From contig NZ_CP018822.1 in NCBI RefSeq assembly GCF_002000985.1, forward strand, positions 204,001-268,000: a DNA stretch of 64,000 bases, given 5' to 3'. The DNA comes from Streptococcus gallolyticus subsp. gallolyticus DSM 16831 (lineage in GTDB: Bacteria > Bacillota > Bacilli > Lactobacillales > Streptococcaceae). Of this stretch, positions 25,801 to 33,415 are shown one piece after another (the stretch's first letter is position 1; every line of letters begins with the position of its first letter). The translations under genes were made by a program, and so were the position numbers. Below the pieces are notes generated by a model. The model did no database searches. It was not told where the DNA came from and saw nothing but the letters and a program-made list of their open reading frames with translations.

Positions 25801-26253
25801 ATGGCGAATTTCAAAAATAATGCTGTAAAATCAATGGTTGTGATGCGAAAAGCTTTTCGCACGATTGATGCTAGAGTATCAGAGTCGTTTAAAGTTGACC
25901 ATTTGACACCGACTCAATTTGGTGTTTTAGACGTTCTTTATGCCAAAGGACCGATGAAAATCGCAGAGCTACTAGACAGTATGTTGGCAACTTCTGGCAA
26001 TATGACGGTTGTCATCAGAAATATGGAGAAAAAAGGTTGGGTGACACGTACCACTTGCCCTCACGATAAACGAGCTTATCTGGTTGGGTTAACAGAGCAA
26101 GGACGCCAGGTCATTGAACACGCTCTGCCACTCCATATCGCTAAAGTTGAGGAAACTTTTTCAGTGCTAACAGAGGACGAACAAGCAGAACTCATTCGAC
26201 TTTTGAAAAAATTCAAACCTTGTGAGCAAAATAATTTACAAAATCAAAAATAA
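25801..26253 (+). CDS. MarR-family transcriptional regulator
   Basis: This 150-aa winged-helix protein has the MarR core: LTPTQFGVLDVLYAKGPMKIAELLDSMLATSGNMTVVIRNMEKKGWVTRTTCPHDKRAYLVGLTEQG, where the DKRA turn is the wing. It is followed after 107 bp by an NAD(P)H-dependent FMN reductase in the same direction, a pairing often seen for MarR regulators of quinone or electrophile stress. The spacer contains an ATTTAGT/ACTAAAT inverted pair (about 26284 and 26328) that might be an operator. Confidence 0.88.
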   Translation: MANFKNNAVKSMVVMRKAFRTIDARVSESFKVDHLTPTQFGVLDVLYAKGPMKIAELLDSMLATSGNMTVVIRNMEKKGWVTRTTCPHDKRAYLVGLTEQGRQVIEHALPLHIAKVEETFSVLTEDEQAELIRLLKKFKPCEQNNLQNQK

Positions 26254-26360
26254 AGCGTACAATGACGGCATATAAAAAAGCACTATTTAGTGATAAATGA
26301 TACTTTGATTTCTTTAAAACTAATCATTACTAAATAAATAACCTTTTTAAGGAGACTCAC

Positions 26361-26906
26361 ATGAAAAAAATTCTATTTGTTGTCGGTTCATTGCGAAGCG
26401 GTTCTTTCAATGCTCAATTCGCTAAAAATGCTGAAAAAGTACTTGAAGGAAAAGCAGAAGTTAGCTATCTTGATTGGTCACAAGTACCAGTCTTTTCACA
26501 AGATTTAGAAGCTAATATTCCAGCGGCTGTTCAGGCAGCTCGTCAAGCTGTTTCAGAAGCTGATGCTATCTGGATTTTCTCACCTGTTTACAACTTTGCT
26601 ATCCCAGGTTCTGTGAAAAACTTGCTAGACTGGTTGTCACGTGCCATTGACCTTTCAGACCCAACAGGTCCATCAGCAATCAATGAAAAAGTAACGACGG
26701 TTTCTATTCTTGCTAATGGTGGTCACGAACAAGCGGCAGAAAGCTATCGTGCCTTGCTCCCATTCATCCGTACACAATTTGTCGATGAAATCACAACGAC
26801 ACGTGTAAATGATTCAGCTTGGGTGGATGGTGTGTTCGTTCCAACAGAAGAAGTTCTTGCAAATCTTGACAAACAAGCTCAAGCCCTTCTATCAGCAATC
26901 GACTAA
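26361..26906 (+). CDS. NAD(P)H-dependent FMN reductase
   Basis: This 181-aa flavodoxin-like FMN reductase family protein has the FMN phosphate-binding loop GSLRSGSFN near the N-terminus and SPVYNFAIPGSVKNLLDWLSR in the middle, typical of azo/quinone reductases. It should reduce quinones, azo compounds or flavin with NAD(P)H. The upstream MarR gene is the probable regulator. Confidence 0.86.
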   Translation: MKKILFVVGSLRSGSFNAQFAKNAEKVLEGKAEVSYLDWSQVPVFSQDLEANIPAAVQAARQAVSEADAIWIFSPVYNFAIPGSVKNLLDWLSRAIDLSDPTGPSAINEKVTTVSILANGGHEQAAESYRALLPFIRTQFVDEITTTRVNDSAWVDGVFVPTEEVLANLDKQAQALLSAID

Positions 26907-26920
26907 ATCAAATCATACAC

Positions 26921-26964
26921 AAAAAGCTCATTGTCAGCCGTAATGGTTGATAATGAGCTTTTTT
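26921..26964 (+). terminator. Terminator after the FMN reductase gene
   Basis: AAAAAGCTCATTGTCA pairs with TTGATAATGAGCTTTTTT around a 10-nt loop. Confidence 0.8.
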
Positions 26965-27031
26965 ATATTGGGGATACATCTTAATATCAAATTGATGATA
27001 TTAACAACTATATTCTATATCAAATTATTAA

Positions 27032-27265
27032 TTAATAGAGAGTAGTGTTGGCTTTTTGCCCGATAAGGAACAACACAATTGCTACGATTCCAGAGACAAA
27101 CCCAGCAATGCCAGCGATAGCACCGATTATAGTGACAACATTAGAGATAATTCCATGGTTACCCACGTGGTTTAGTAAGCTAATCAGGCTAAGTGACAAC
27201 CAACTCATTGCCGTCAAAGCAAAGGACAAGAGTAACATTTGATTATGTCGTTCTAATTTCACCAT
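27032..27265 (-). CDS. Small membrane protein, unknown function
   Basis: This 77-aa protein has two hydrophobic segments, residues about 10-30 and 40-69, the second rich in Gly and Ala (IGAIAGIAGFVSGIVAIVLF). A good ribosome-binding site (GAGGAG, 8 nt before ATG) supports translation. There is no double-glycine leader or signal peptide cleavage site, so I do not call it a bacteriocin. It stands alone between two terminators. Confidence 0.55.
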   Translation of the reverse strand: MVKLERHNQMLLLSFALTAMSWLSLSLISLLNHVGNHGIISNVVTIIGAIAGIAGFVSGIVAIVLFLIGQKANTTLY

Positions 27266-27492
27266 AAACTTTTCTCCTCAAGAGCTTTCTCTGTTTGAAT
27301 AGTATTATTTATTGCTAATACTAATAAGCTAACTATATCACAATAAAGGCGTGACTTACGATATTCTCAAATATGAAATTTATTTCCCCAAAAATCTCAT
27401 ATTCGAAAATAAATATATACTTTTAAACGAAGATGTTTTTTTATTACGAATGGTTTTGCTAAAATGGCATCTAAGTTCGCCTTAGCCACAAA
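27266..27492. other. AT-rich intergenic gap
   Basis: I see no gene or clear motif in this stretch between the small membrane protein gene and the def terminator; it probably holds the promoter of the small gene. Confidence 0.4.
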
Positions 27493-27536
27493 AAAACTCA
27501 TTGTCAATTTCTGCGAAAGACAATGAGCTTTTTGTT
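27493..27536. terminator. def terminator
   Basis: AAAACTCATTGTC and GACAATGAGCTTTTT form a stem with A- and T-runs on both sides, so it can act on either strand. It shares its CTCATTGTC stem sequence with the terminator at 26921. Confidence 0.75.
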
Positions 27537-28151
27537 TTATTCGATAATTAGCATACCTTCTTTAATGGCAAATGGATTTTTTTCATCAATGCGGTCGTAG
27601 AACATGATACCATTGGTGTGGTCAATTTCGTGTTGAACGACGATTGAATTATAACCTTTGAGTTTAATGCGATGTTTTTCACCATTTTTATCAAAGTAAT
27701 CAACGGTTACACGCGAGTGACGAACCACATAGCCTTCGACAACACGGTCAACAGACAAGCATCCCTCACCGTCAGCAAGCGCAGCATCTTGAACAGAATG
27801 TGCCACAACTTTTGGATTGTACATAACTTCTTGTAAGCTATAAGCTTCTTTTGGTAGATTACCGTCTTTGTCTTCAGGATTTGGAACGAGAACAGCAATG
27901 ATGCGTTTTGAAATGTCTAATTGTGGAGCTGCTAGACCAACACCACCACGCAAGCCCATTTTTTCAGCTGTCACAGGGTCTTGTGAGTTTTTCAAGAATT
28001 GTAACATTTTTTCGCCTAGAATAATTTCTTCATCAGACAAAGGAAACGTTACTTCTTCGGCAACCGCACGAAGTGTCGGATTGCCTTCACGAATGATGTC
28101 ATCCATATTGATTAAATGACTTGGTTTTGCTAATTTTTCAATAACTGACAT
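27537..28151 (-). CDS. def: Peptide deformylase
   Basis: This 204-aa type II deformylase removes the formyl group from nascent N-terminal methionine. The three metal-site motifs are complete: [10 protein letters not shown] (69-78), EGCLS (129-133, Cys131 metal ligand) and QHEIDH (173-178, His174, His178, Glu175). GAGGAG lies before the ATG on the minus strand. Confidence 0.96.
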   Translation of the reverse strand: MSVIEKLAKPSHLINMDDIIREGNPTLRAVAEEVTFPLSDEEIILGEKMLQFLKNSQDPVTAEKMGLRGGVGLAAPQLDISKRIIAVLVPNPEDKDGNLPKEAYSLQEVMYNPKVVAHSVQDAALADGEGCLSVDRVVEGYVVRHSRVTVDYFDKNGEKHRIKLKGYNSIVVQHEIDHTNGIMFYDRIDEKNPFAIKEGMLIIE

Positions 28152-28218
28152 ATTTTCTCCTCAATTTATTCTATAATAACAATATAGCACAAAAATGCGG
28201 AACGAGAAAGTTAAAGGC

Positions 28219-28863
28219 TTAATTAGTGATTTTTAGGTCAATCAATTGCGTCATGTCTTTGATGTAATAATAGGGTCTGCGTTTTTCGATGATTCCTGTA
28301 TCAATCAGTTCATGAATGACACGCAGTAAATGACGGTAGCTGACGCTAAATGAATCAGCAAGGCTTGTCAATTCTAATTTGAAAACACCTTTTTCCTCGA
28401 TAGCCAAGATATGCGTTGCTAAGCGTTCTTTCAATGTGTAATTTAAATTCGTTGACGCGCGAATGTTTTGCTCGTAGAGAGATTGTGCTAAGCCTTTGCT
28501 CAAGTTTAAAAGCAGAGCATTGTCAGCAAGCAATTGTTCACGAATACCAGCTAAGGGGAGTTGGATAATGAGAGTATCCTCGAGGGCGATAACAGATGAT
28601 ACGACAGGCTGGTCTGTTAATAACTCAATATCACCGATTAAGGTTGGCTTTTCTTTAATGTCAAGAATGTGCTCTTTTCCGTTAAAAAGTCGGCGAACAA
28701 TTTTAAGTTTTCCCTTGGCAAAGTAAGAGAGTGCTGTTAATGATTCGCCTTGATGACAAATGGCATCCCCAGCAGATAGTTGCAAGACTTGCAATTTATC
28801 AAAATAATGAGTAGGGAAGATTTTTTCTAGCTGATATTCTTTAATATAGGCTTCTAATGACAC
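28219..28863 (-). CDS. Crp/Fnr-family transcriptional regulator
   Basis: This 214-aa protein has an N-terminal cyclic-nucleotide-binding-like beta barrel (about residues 20-120) and a C-terminal HTH (LTSLADSFSVSYRHLLRVIHELIDTGIIEKRRPYYYIKD). It resembles YeiL-type regulators. Only Cys36 is seen in the barrel, so an Fnr-type Fe-S cluster is unlikely. It diverges from an MFS transporter gene, and the 93-bp gap contains a CRP-like palindrome, suggesting that it regulates the exporter and itself. Confidence 0.85.
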   Translation of the reverse strand: MSLEAYIKEYQLEKIFPTHYFDKLQVLQLSAGDAICHQGESLTALSYFAKGKLKIVRRLFNGKEHILDIKEKPTLIGDIELLTDQPVVSSVIALEDTLIIQLPLAGIREQLLADNALLLNLSKGLAQSLYEQNIRASTNLNYTLKERLATHILAIEEKGVFKLELTSLADSFSVSYRHLLRVIHELIDTGIIEKRRPYYYIKDMTQLIDLKITN

Positions 28864-28880
28864 GTATATCTCCTTTTAAT

Positions 28881-28896
28881 TGTGACAAAAGTCATA
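28881..28896. promoter_or_regulatory. CRP/FNR-like operator between regulator and MFS gene
   Basis: TGTGACAAAAGTCATA matches the TGTGA-N6-TCACA pattern with two mismatches and lies 18 bp from the regulator start, in the divergent promoter region. Confidence 0.45.
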
Positions 28897-28956
28897 TTTT
28901 TATGCGTTAACTTTGATTATACTTGATTTGATGAAAAAAACAAGTAAGGAGTTCAT

Positions 28957-30117
28957 ATGAAAGCACTTTTGGAGAAACTTAGTCTCTTGTCACTGTCTCT
29001 CATGTTGGTTTCGACCTTTTCAACGTCAACAGCTTTACCGCAAATGATTACAACGTTTCAGCAACAAGGCTATGCTGCAAGTCAGGTTGAAATGCTATTT
29101 TCCATTTCCTCTTTTGCCATTATGGGAATGTTGGTGATAAATCCATTCTTGGACCGTTTTCTGTCAGAACGCAGCAGTATCATTTTAGGACTGTCATTCA
29201 TTGCATTTGGTGGAAGTTTGCCCGTTGTTGGCAAAACGTATGCGCTGGTTGTTGTCTCACGTGTGCTTCTAGGAATGGGAATTGGTCTGATTAACGCGCG
29301 TGCGATTAGTATCATTAGCGAAAATTACCAAGGAAATGAGCGCGCACAAATGCTTGGCTTTCGTGGGTCGTTTGAAGTGCTAGGCAATGCTTTTTTAACA
29401 GCTCTGGTAGGTTTTTTAGTGCCGTTTGGTTGGTCATGGGCGTTTATCGTTTATCTGTTTGCCTTACCTATTTTACTGTTTTATTTGCTGTTTGCTCCAA
29501 AACGAGCTGTTGTAGCGGAAGTGGCTAGCCAAAAAACATCAGCTAAATTTACAAAAAAAGATATTGTGTATATTGTCGGATTGTCTTTATTGGCAGGATT
29601 TGTGATTAATATTAATAGTGCCAATAGCCTTAGAATTCCAGTTATCGTTGACCAACTGCACCTTGGAAGTCCACGCCAAGCTAGTTTGATTTTGAGCGGC
29701 ATGATGTTAATGGGAATTCTCTCTGGTATTTGCTTTGAAGGCTTATTAGCACGATTTAAGAAACAGTTGATAATTGTTTCCTTGCTTCCATTTGCTCTTG
29801 GGTTGTTTATGCTTGGTGTGGCACACAATCTCTGGTTAATGCTTATCGGAGCAATGCTTTCGGGGTTCTGGTACAGCATTGTGGTTACAAGCGTCTTTAG
29901 CAATGTGTCAAATAAAATATCGCCACAATTGATTGGACATGCGACAACTTTGGTTCTGCTATTTTGTAATTTTGGCGGAGCTAGCGCAGCCATTGTCCTA
30001 AATCTTTTTTCAAAAATCAATCCACAACCTGGTTTTGCCTTTGTGATTTATGCTATTATTAGCCTAATAATCAGCCTTGTCTTGATGTTTAAAACACGCT
30101 TTTTAAGCCAAAAATGA
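28957..30117 (+). CDS. MFS transporter
   Basis: This 386-aa protein has 12 predicted hydrophobic segments. The inter-helix MFS-type motif is DRFLSERSSIILG after the second span, and a YVVSRVLLGMGIGLINARAIS-like fourth span follows. Many bacterial drug or sugar effluxers share this size. The substrate cannot be read. It is divergent from a Crp-like regulator, and its TGA stop overlaps the -10 region of the next gene, rpiR-type. Confidence 0.85.
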   Translation: MKALLEKLSLLSLSLMLVSTFSTSTALPQMITTFQQQGYAASQVEMLFSISSFAIMGMLVINPFLDRFLSERSSIILGLSFIAFGGSLPVVGKTYALVVVSRVLLGMGIGLINARAISIISENYQGNERAQMLGFRGSFEVLGNAFLTALVGFLVPFGWSWAFIVYLFALPILLFYLLFAPKRAVVAEVASQKTSAKFTKKDIVYIVGLSLLAGFVININSANSLRIPVIVDQLHLGSPRQASLILSGMMLMGILSGICFEGLLARFKKQLIIVSLLPFALGLFMLGVAHNLWLMLIGAMLSGFWYSIVVTSVFSNVSNKISPQLIGHATTLVLLFCNFGGASAAIVLNLFSKINPQPGFAFVIYAIISLIISLVLMFKTRFLSQK

Positions 30118-30130
30118 TACAATAAACCTA
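30115..30130 (+). promoter_or_regulatory. Extended -10 directly before the RpiR-type gene
   Basis: TGATACAAT (30115-30123) is followed by 6 nt and then ATG. There is no Shine-Dalgarno sequence, so transcription would start at the start codon. The TG of the element is part of the MFS stop codon. Confidence 0.5.
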
Positions 30131-30984
30131 TGAAAATGATACAAAGGTTACAATTACTAGAACACCTAACACCGACAGAACAGATTTTAGTAGATTACTT
30201 AAAAGAAAATCCAGAAGAATTTATTGCCTTAAAGCCAAGAGAAGTCTCAGATAAACTTTTTATTTCTGTTTCGACTATTTACCGCTTGATTAATAAGCTG
30301 GGATTGCGTGGGGTCAATGACTTGAAATTACTTTTGCGAACAGACCTCCAACAAGGTCAAAATCACCAAGTTTCAGATATTGATTTTCCAATTTTAGAAA
30401 CGGATACGCACTATGAAGTGATGTTGCGGTTAAAAGAGGTTTATGAGCGAACAATCGAGGATACCTTGGGGTTAGCAGACCCAGAAACGTTGGTTTCTGC
30501 CGTTGAAAAAATGTCAAAAGCAAACATCATCGACATTTATACTTCATCAGCGAATCTGTATTTTGCGGAAAATTTTCAATTTCAAATGCAGGAGATTAAT
30601 CAGCTGGTGGCGGTACCAAAAGACGACTATATCAAGAGTTTGACAGCGACAAACAGCGATAGTAGTCACTTGGCTTTCGTGATTTCGTTTGGTGGTCGCG
30701 GCTCTTCAATGGAGGCCTTTTGCAAGATATTGAAGAAAAATCAGGTACCTATTATTCTCTTGACATCAACACAAGGAAATCCCTTGACAGCTTATGCTGA
30801 CGATATTATTTACATGGCTTCTTCTGAAAATCACTACAATAAGATGTCGTCATTTTCGACACGAATGACCTTACTTTATTTGTTAGATAGTTTGTACTCT
30901 TTGTATTTCCAATTAAATTACGACCAAAATTTGGCATTCAAATTGGAAGCTTATGAGCGAATGACCAAAACGAAAAAAGAATAA
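30130..30984 (+). CDS. MurR/RpiR-family transcriptional regulator
   Basis: This 284-aa regulator has an N-terminal HTH_6 domain (LKPREVSDKLFISVSTIYRLINKLG, about residues 36-60) and a C-terminal SIS sugar-phosphate-binding domain (about residues 120-260; HLAFVISFGGRGSSMEAFCKIL). It likely senses a phosphosugar. It follows the MFS gene with 12 bp between them but may have its own leaderless promoter. A strong terminator follows. Confidence 0.87.
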   Translation: MKMIQRLQLLEHLTPTEQILVDYLKENPEEFIALKPREVSDKLFISVSTIYRLINKLGLRGVNDLKLLLRTDLQQGQNHQVSDIDFPILETDTHYEVMLRLKEVYERTIEDTLGLADPETLVSAVEKMSKANIIDIYTSSANLYFAENFQFQMQEINQLVAVPKDDYIKSLTATNSDSSHLAFVISFGGRGSSMEAFCKILKKNQVPIILLTSTQGNPLTAYADDIIYMASSENHYNKMSSFSTRMTLLYLLDSLYSLYFQLNYDQNLAFKLEAYERMTKTKKE

Positions 30985-31043
30985 AAAAACTTGGTAACTA
31001 CTCCTAATACCTATCTGATTAGGATTTAGCCCAAGCTTTTTTT
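30983..31043 (+). terminator. Double-stem terminator after the RpiR-type gene
   Basis: The outer stem AAAAAAACTTGG/CCAAGCTTTTTTT encloses an inner CCTAAT/ATTAGG stem. Confidence 0.8.
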
Positions 31044-31102
31044 GTTTGCTATAAGTGAGATTCGCAAATGCTGGATAGGTAATCTGCCCATAGCAAAGCC
31101 TA

Positions 31103-31486
31103 TTAAACGGTCAATTCTAAACGATTTCCTTCGGGGTCACAAACGACGGATTCGTAGTAACCGTCACCAGTTGTTCGGGGTTGACCTAAAACATGATAGC
31201 CATCGTTTTCAAGCTGTGCCGTTAACTGATCAACGGCTTCTTTACTACCAAGTGAAATGGCTAAATGAGCAAAGCCAAGACTCTCATCAACGCCTTCAGA
31301 AATGTCCTCGCGATGACACAATTCCAATCGAGCAGCATTGTCAGGGAAGCTTAAAAAGTAGGAAGAAAAACCTGTTCGTGGATTGTGATAACGTTCAGAA
31401 GCTGTTGTTTGAAAGTATTTAGCAAAAAACTCTTTCATCGTTTCTAAATCACGTACCCAAACACCGATGTGTTCAATTTTTATCAT
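31103..31486 (-). CDS. VOC-family (glyoxalase/dioxygenase-like) protein
   Basis: This 127-aa vicinal-oxygen-chelate protein begins MIKIEHIGVWVRDLETMKEFF, with His6 as the first metal ligand; FAHLAISLGSKEAV carries the second His, and VCDPEGNRLELTV the final Glu. Its role could be lactoylglutathione lyase-like or another small-molecule reaction. I chose the ATG at 31486 because GGGAGA lies just before it; a longer frame would overlap the end of the HAD gene. Confidence 0.82.
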   Translation of the reverse strand: MIKIEHIGVWVRDLETMKEFFAKYFQTTASERYHNPRTGFSSYFLSFPDNAARLELCHREDISEGVDESLGFAHLAISLGSKEAVDQLTAQLENDGYHVLGQPRTTGDGYYESVVCDPEGNRLELTV

Positions 31487-31503
31487 TTCTATCTCCCGTT
31501 TAA

Positions 31504-32349
31504 TCAAATGTTAAAGTAATCTCGTAACGTTTCAGCGATACCGTCCTCGTCGTTAGAAAGGGTAATAATATCGGCAATGTCTTTCAATTCTTGCACAGCA
31601 TTTGCCATTGCCACCGCAGTTCCAGAATAAGTCAGCATACTAGCATCGTTTTGTCCGTCACCAAAAGCAATCATATCCTCTGGTTGATAACCGAGCGGTG
31701 CTAAAACAGTATCCAAGGCTTTTGCCTTGTCGATTCCTTGAGCAGTAAATTCATAATAAAAATCTGCCGTAAACATTGAACTGAGTTTGCCTTCAAATGG
31801 TGCAGCAATTTCTTTGTAATGTGCAGTAAGATAATCGCTACTGCCAGCCAATAAGATTTTATTGAGCGGGAAATCAGCAAAGGCAGCCAAATCACGCTTT
31901 TCAGCTAGCAAATATTTACCGCCACGTGATTCGTATTCAATGATATTAATGTCTAGATTCTTTTTCTCCCAGTGAATCATGTTGTTATAGACATCGTTGA
32001 CGTACATATAATCCCCTTTGCTAATCATTGGGATGACATCAAATTGTTTCACGTGTTCAAGAACTGCTTGTCCTTCTTCAACCGTCATGGCTTGATTGAA
32101 AAGAATATCGCCAGATTCACAATCCACTACCACAGCGCCATTATAAGCCACTAAAAGCCCGTGGTGCTTGTCCATTGCTAATTCTTTAGCAAAATCCTGC
32201 ATACCACTTACAGGACGACCAGAAGCCAAGATGAGACGTGCTCCTTGTTCTTGAGCGGCTAAAAGAGCTTCTTTTGTTTTAGGAGTGATTTTTTTCTCGC
32301 TGTTTGTCAATGTTCCGTCAATATCCATGATAATTAAAGATTTTGTCAT
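31504..32349 (-). CDS. Cof-type HAD-IIB phosphatase
   Basis: This 281-aa HAD hydrolase has motif I IIMDIDGTLTNSEKK (nucleophile Asp9, Asp11), motif II LASGRPV, a type IIB cap, and motif IV FGDGQNDASML. It belongs to the Cof/YidA group of sugar-phosphate or FMN phosphatases; the substrate is not determined. I chose ATG 32349 (MTKSLIIMDIDG) rather than the 50-residue longer frame because the family begins there. It is followed by the VOC gene in the same direction. Confidence 0.88.
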   Translation of the reverse strand: MTKSLIIMDIDGTLTNSEKKITPKTKEALLAAQEQGARLILASGRPVSGMQDFAKELAMDKHHGLLVAYNGAVVVDCESGDILFNQAMTVEEGQAVLEHVKQFDVIPMISKGDYMYVNDVYNNMIHWEKKNLDINIIEYESRGGKYLLAEKRDLAAFADFPLNKILLAGSSDYLTAHYKEIAAPFEGKLSSMFTADFYYEFTAQGIDKAKALDTVLAPLGYQPEDMIAFGDGQNDASMLTYSGTAVAMANAVQELKDIADIITLSNDEDGIAETLRDYFNI

Positions 32350-32539
32350 AAGAGTTCTCACTTTCTTGTTGTTTGATTTCAGTATAGTTGATTTTGGAAA
32401 AGATGAAAATAGCTGAGCGTTGTTTAGAATGTTCTTGTCATTTTTTCTGACTTTCTTGATAAATTTTTGAAAAAAGTTTTTCAAACGGATGACTTCCAAA
32501 TAACTTTTAGATGACCTTAGCTAAAAACATTAAAAACCT

Positions 32540-32569
32540 TTGACAAAAGCAGCAGTAATCTGCTACAAT
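32540..32569 (+). promoter_or_regulatory. rpsO promoter
   Basis: TTGACA (32540-32545) and TACAAT (32564-32569) are 18 nt apart with an extended TGC before the -10. The spacer itself holds an AGCAG/CTGCT palindrome. Confidence 0.75.
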
Positions 32570-32599
32570 AAGGACTGTCGTATGACAAGTAACTTTTTC

Positions 32600-32636
32600 T
32601 TGGTTGTAGGAGACGCCAAAAACCTACGACTCGGAT
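32600..32636 (+). promoter_or_regulatory. rpsO 5' leader hairpin
   Basis: GTTGTAGG (32603-32610) and CCTACGAC (32623-32630) pair in the mRNA leader just before the rpsO ribosome-binding site. It is a candidate S15 autoregulatory site. Confidence 0.5.
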
Positions 32637-32662
32637 GAAGCAATATAAAGGAGAAAAATATT

Positions 32663-32932
32663 ATGGCAATCTCAAAAGAGAAAAAAAATGAAATCATTGC
32701 TCAATACGCACGTCACGAAGGTGACACAGGTTCAGTTGAAGTTCAAGTAGCTGTTCTTACTTGGGAAATCAACCACCTTAACGAGCACATTAAACAACAC
32801 AAAAAAGACCACGCAACTTACCGTGGATTGATGAAAAAAATCGGTCACCGTCGTAACTTGTTGGCATACCTTCGCCGCACAGACGTTAACCGTTACCGCG
32901 AATTGATCGCATCACTCGGACTTCGTCGTTAA
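32663..32932 (+). CDS. rpsO: 30S ribosomal protein S15
   Basis: This 89-aa protein matches S15 over its full length ([40 protein letters not shown]). It binds 16S rRNA in the platform of the small subunit. It is monocistronic with its own promoter, leader hairpin and terminator. Confidence 0.98.
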   Translation: MAISKEKKNEIIAQYARHEGDTGSVEVQVAVLTWEINHLNEHIKQHKKDHATYRGLMKKIGHRRNLLAYLRRTDVNRYRELIASLGLRR

Positions 32933-32951
32933 TCAGACGCCCAAGTCAACT

Positions 32952-32986
32952 AAAAGCTTCTTGGATTTTTCCAAGGGGCTTTTTTG
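32952..32986 (+). terminator. rpsO terminator
   Basis: AAAAGCTTCTTGGA pairs with TCCAAGGGGCTTTT, followed by T residues. Confidence 0.85.
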
Positions 32987-33415
32987 TATTTTCCAAAATG
33001 ATTTCTCCTTTAAAAAGACAAATTTTACAAAAAATGAAAGCAAACGATAATAACCTTGAGATGATTAAATAAAATGAGAGAATCGTGTCAAAAGTGATAA
33101 AAACATTAATATAGCAAGGTTTACGGCGTTTCTTTTGTATCCCCTTACAACGCTTTTGTAATAAAAATGAAAAAGCTTACAAAAAATACTTGACTTTTTT
33201 TGAAAAAAGTTTAATATAGTTGGTGAAGAATATCACAATGATTGATAGTTGAAGAACTTAACCTTTGATTTTGTGTAGTGAAGAGAGTTTTTTGACCTCT
33301 GTTGAGGTTTTAGACGACTATACAGGCTTTGTTTTTATCTTGGTGTCATTCATTCATTGTTCTTCTTAAAAATTGAGGCACTTATTTTAAGGGTACTTAT
33401 AAGGAGGTTTTCTTA
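32987..33415 (+). promoter_or_regulatory. adhE promoter and long 5' leader
   Basis: No gene is seen here. TTGACT (33190-33195) and TAATAT (33212-33217) give a promoter, so the adhE leader would be about 190 nt. The leader contains a CCTCTGTTGAGG hairpin (33297-33308). A TGAAAAAGCTTACA sequence (33168-33181) near the -35 resembles a cre site but lacks the central CG. Confidence 0.5.

Noticed and set aside
27032..27265. Bacteriocin precursor
   Set aside because: Glycine-rich hydrophobic part but no double-glycine leader, immunity or export gene nearby.
29481..30020. 179-codon open frame antisense to the MFS gene
   Set aside because: Low-complexity basic product, no ribosome-binding site; a shadow of the MFS reading frame.
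31042..31422. 126-codon plus-strand frame over the VOC gene
   Set aside because: The minus-strand VOC protein has clear motifs and a ribosome-binding site; this frame has neither.
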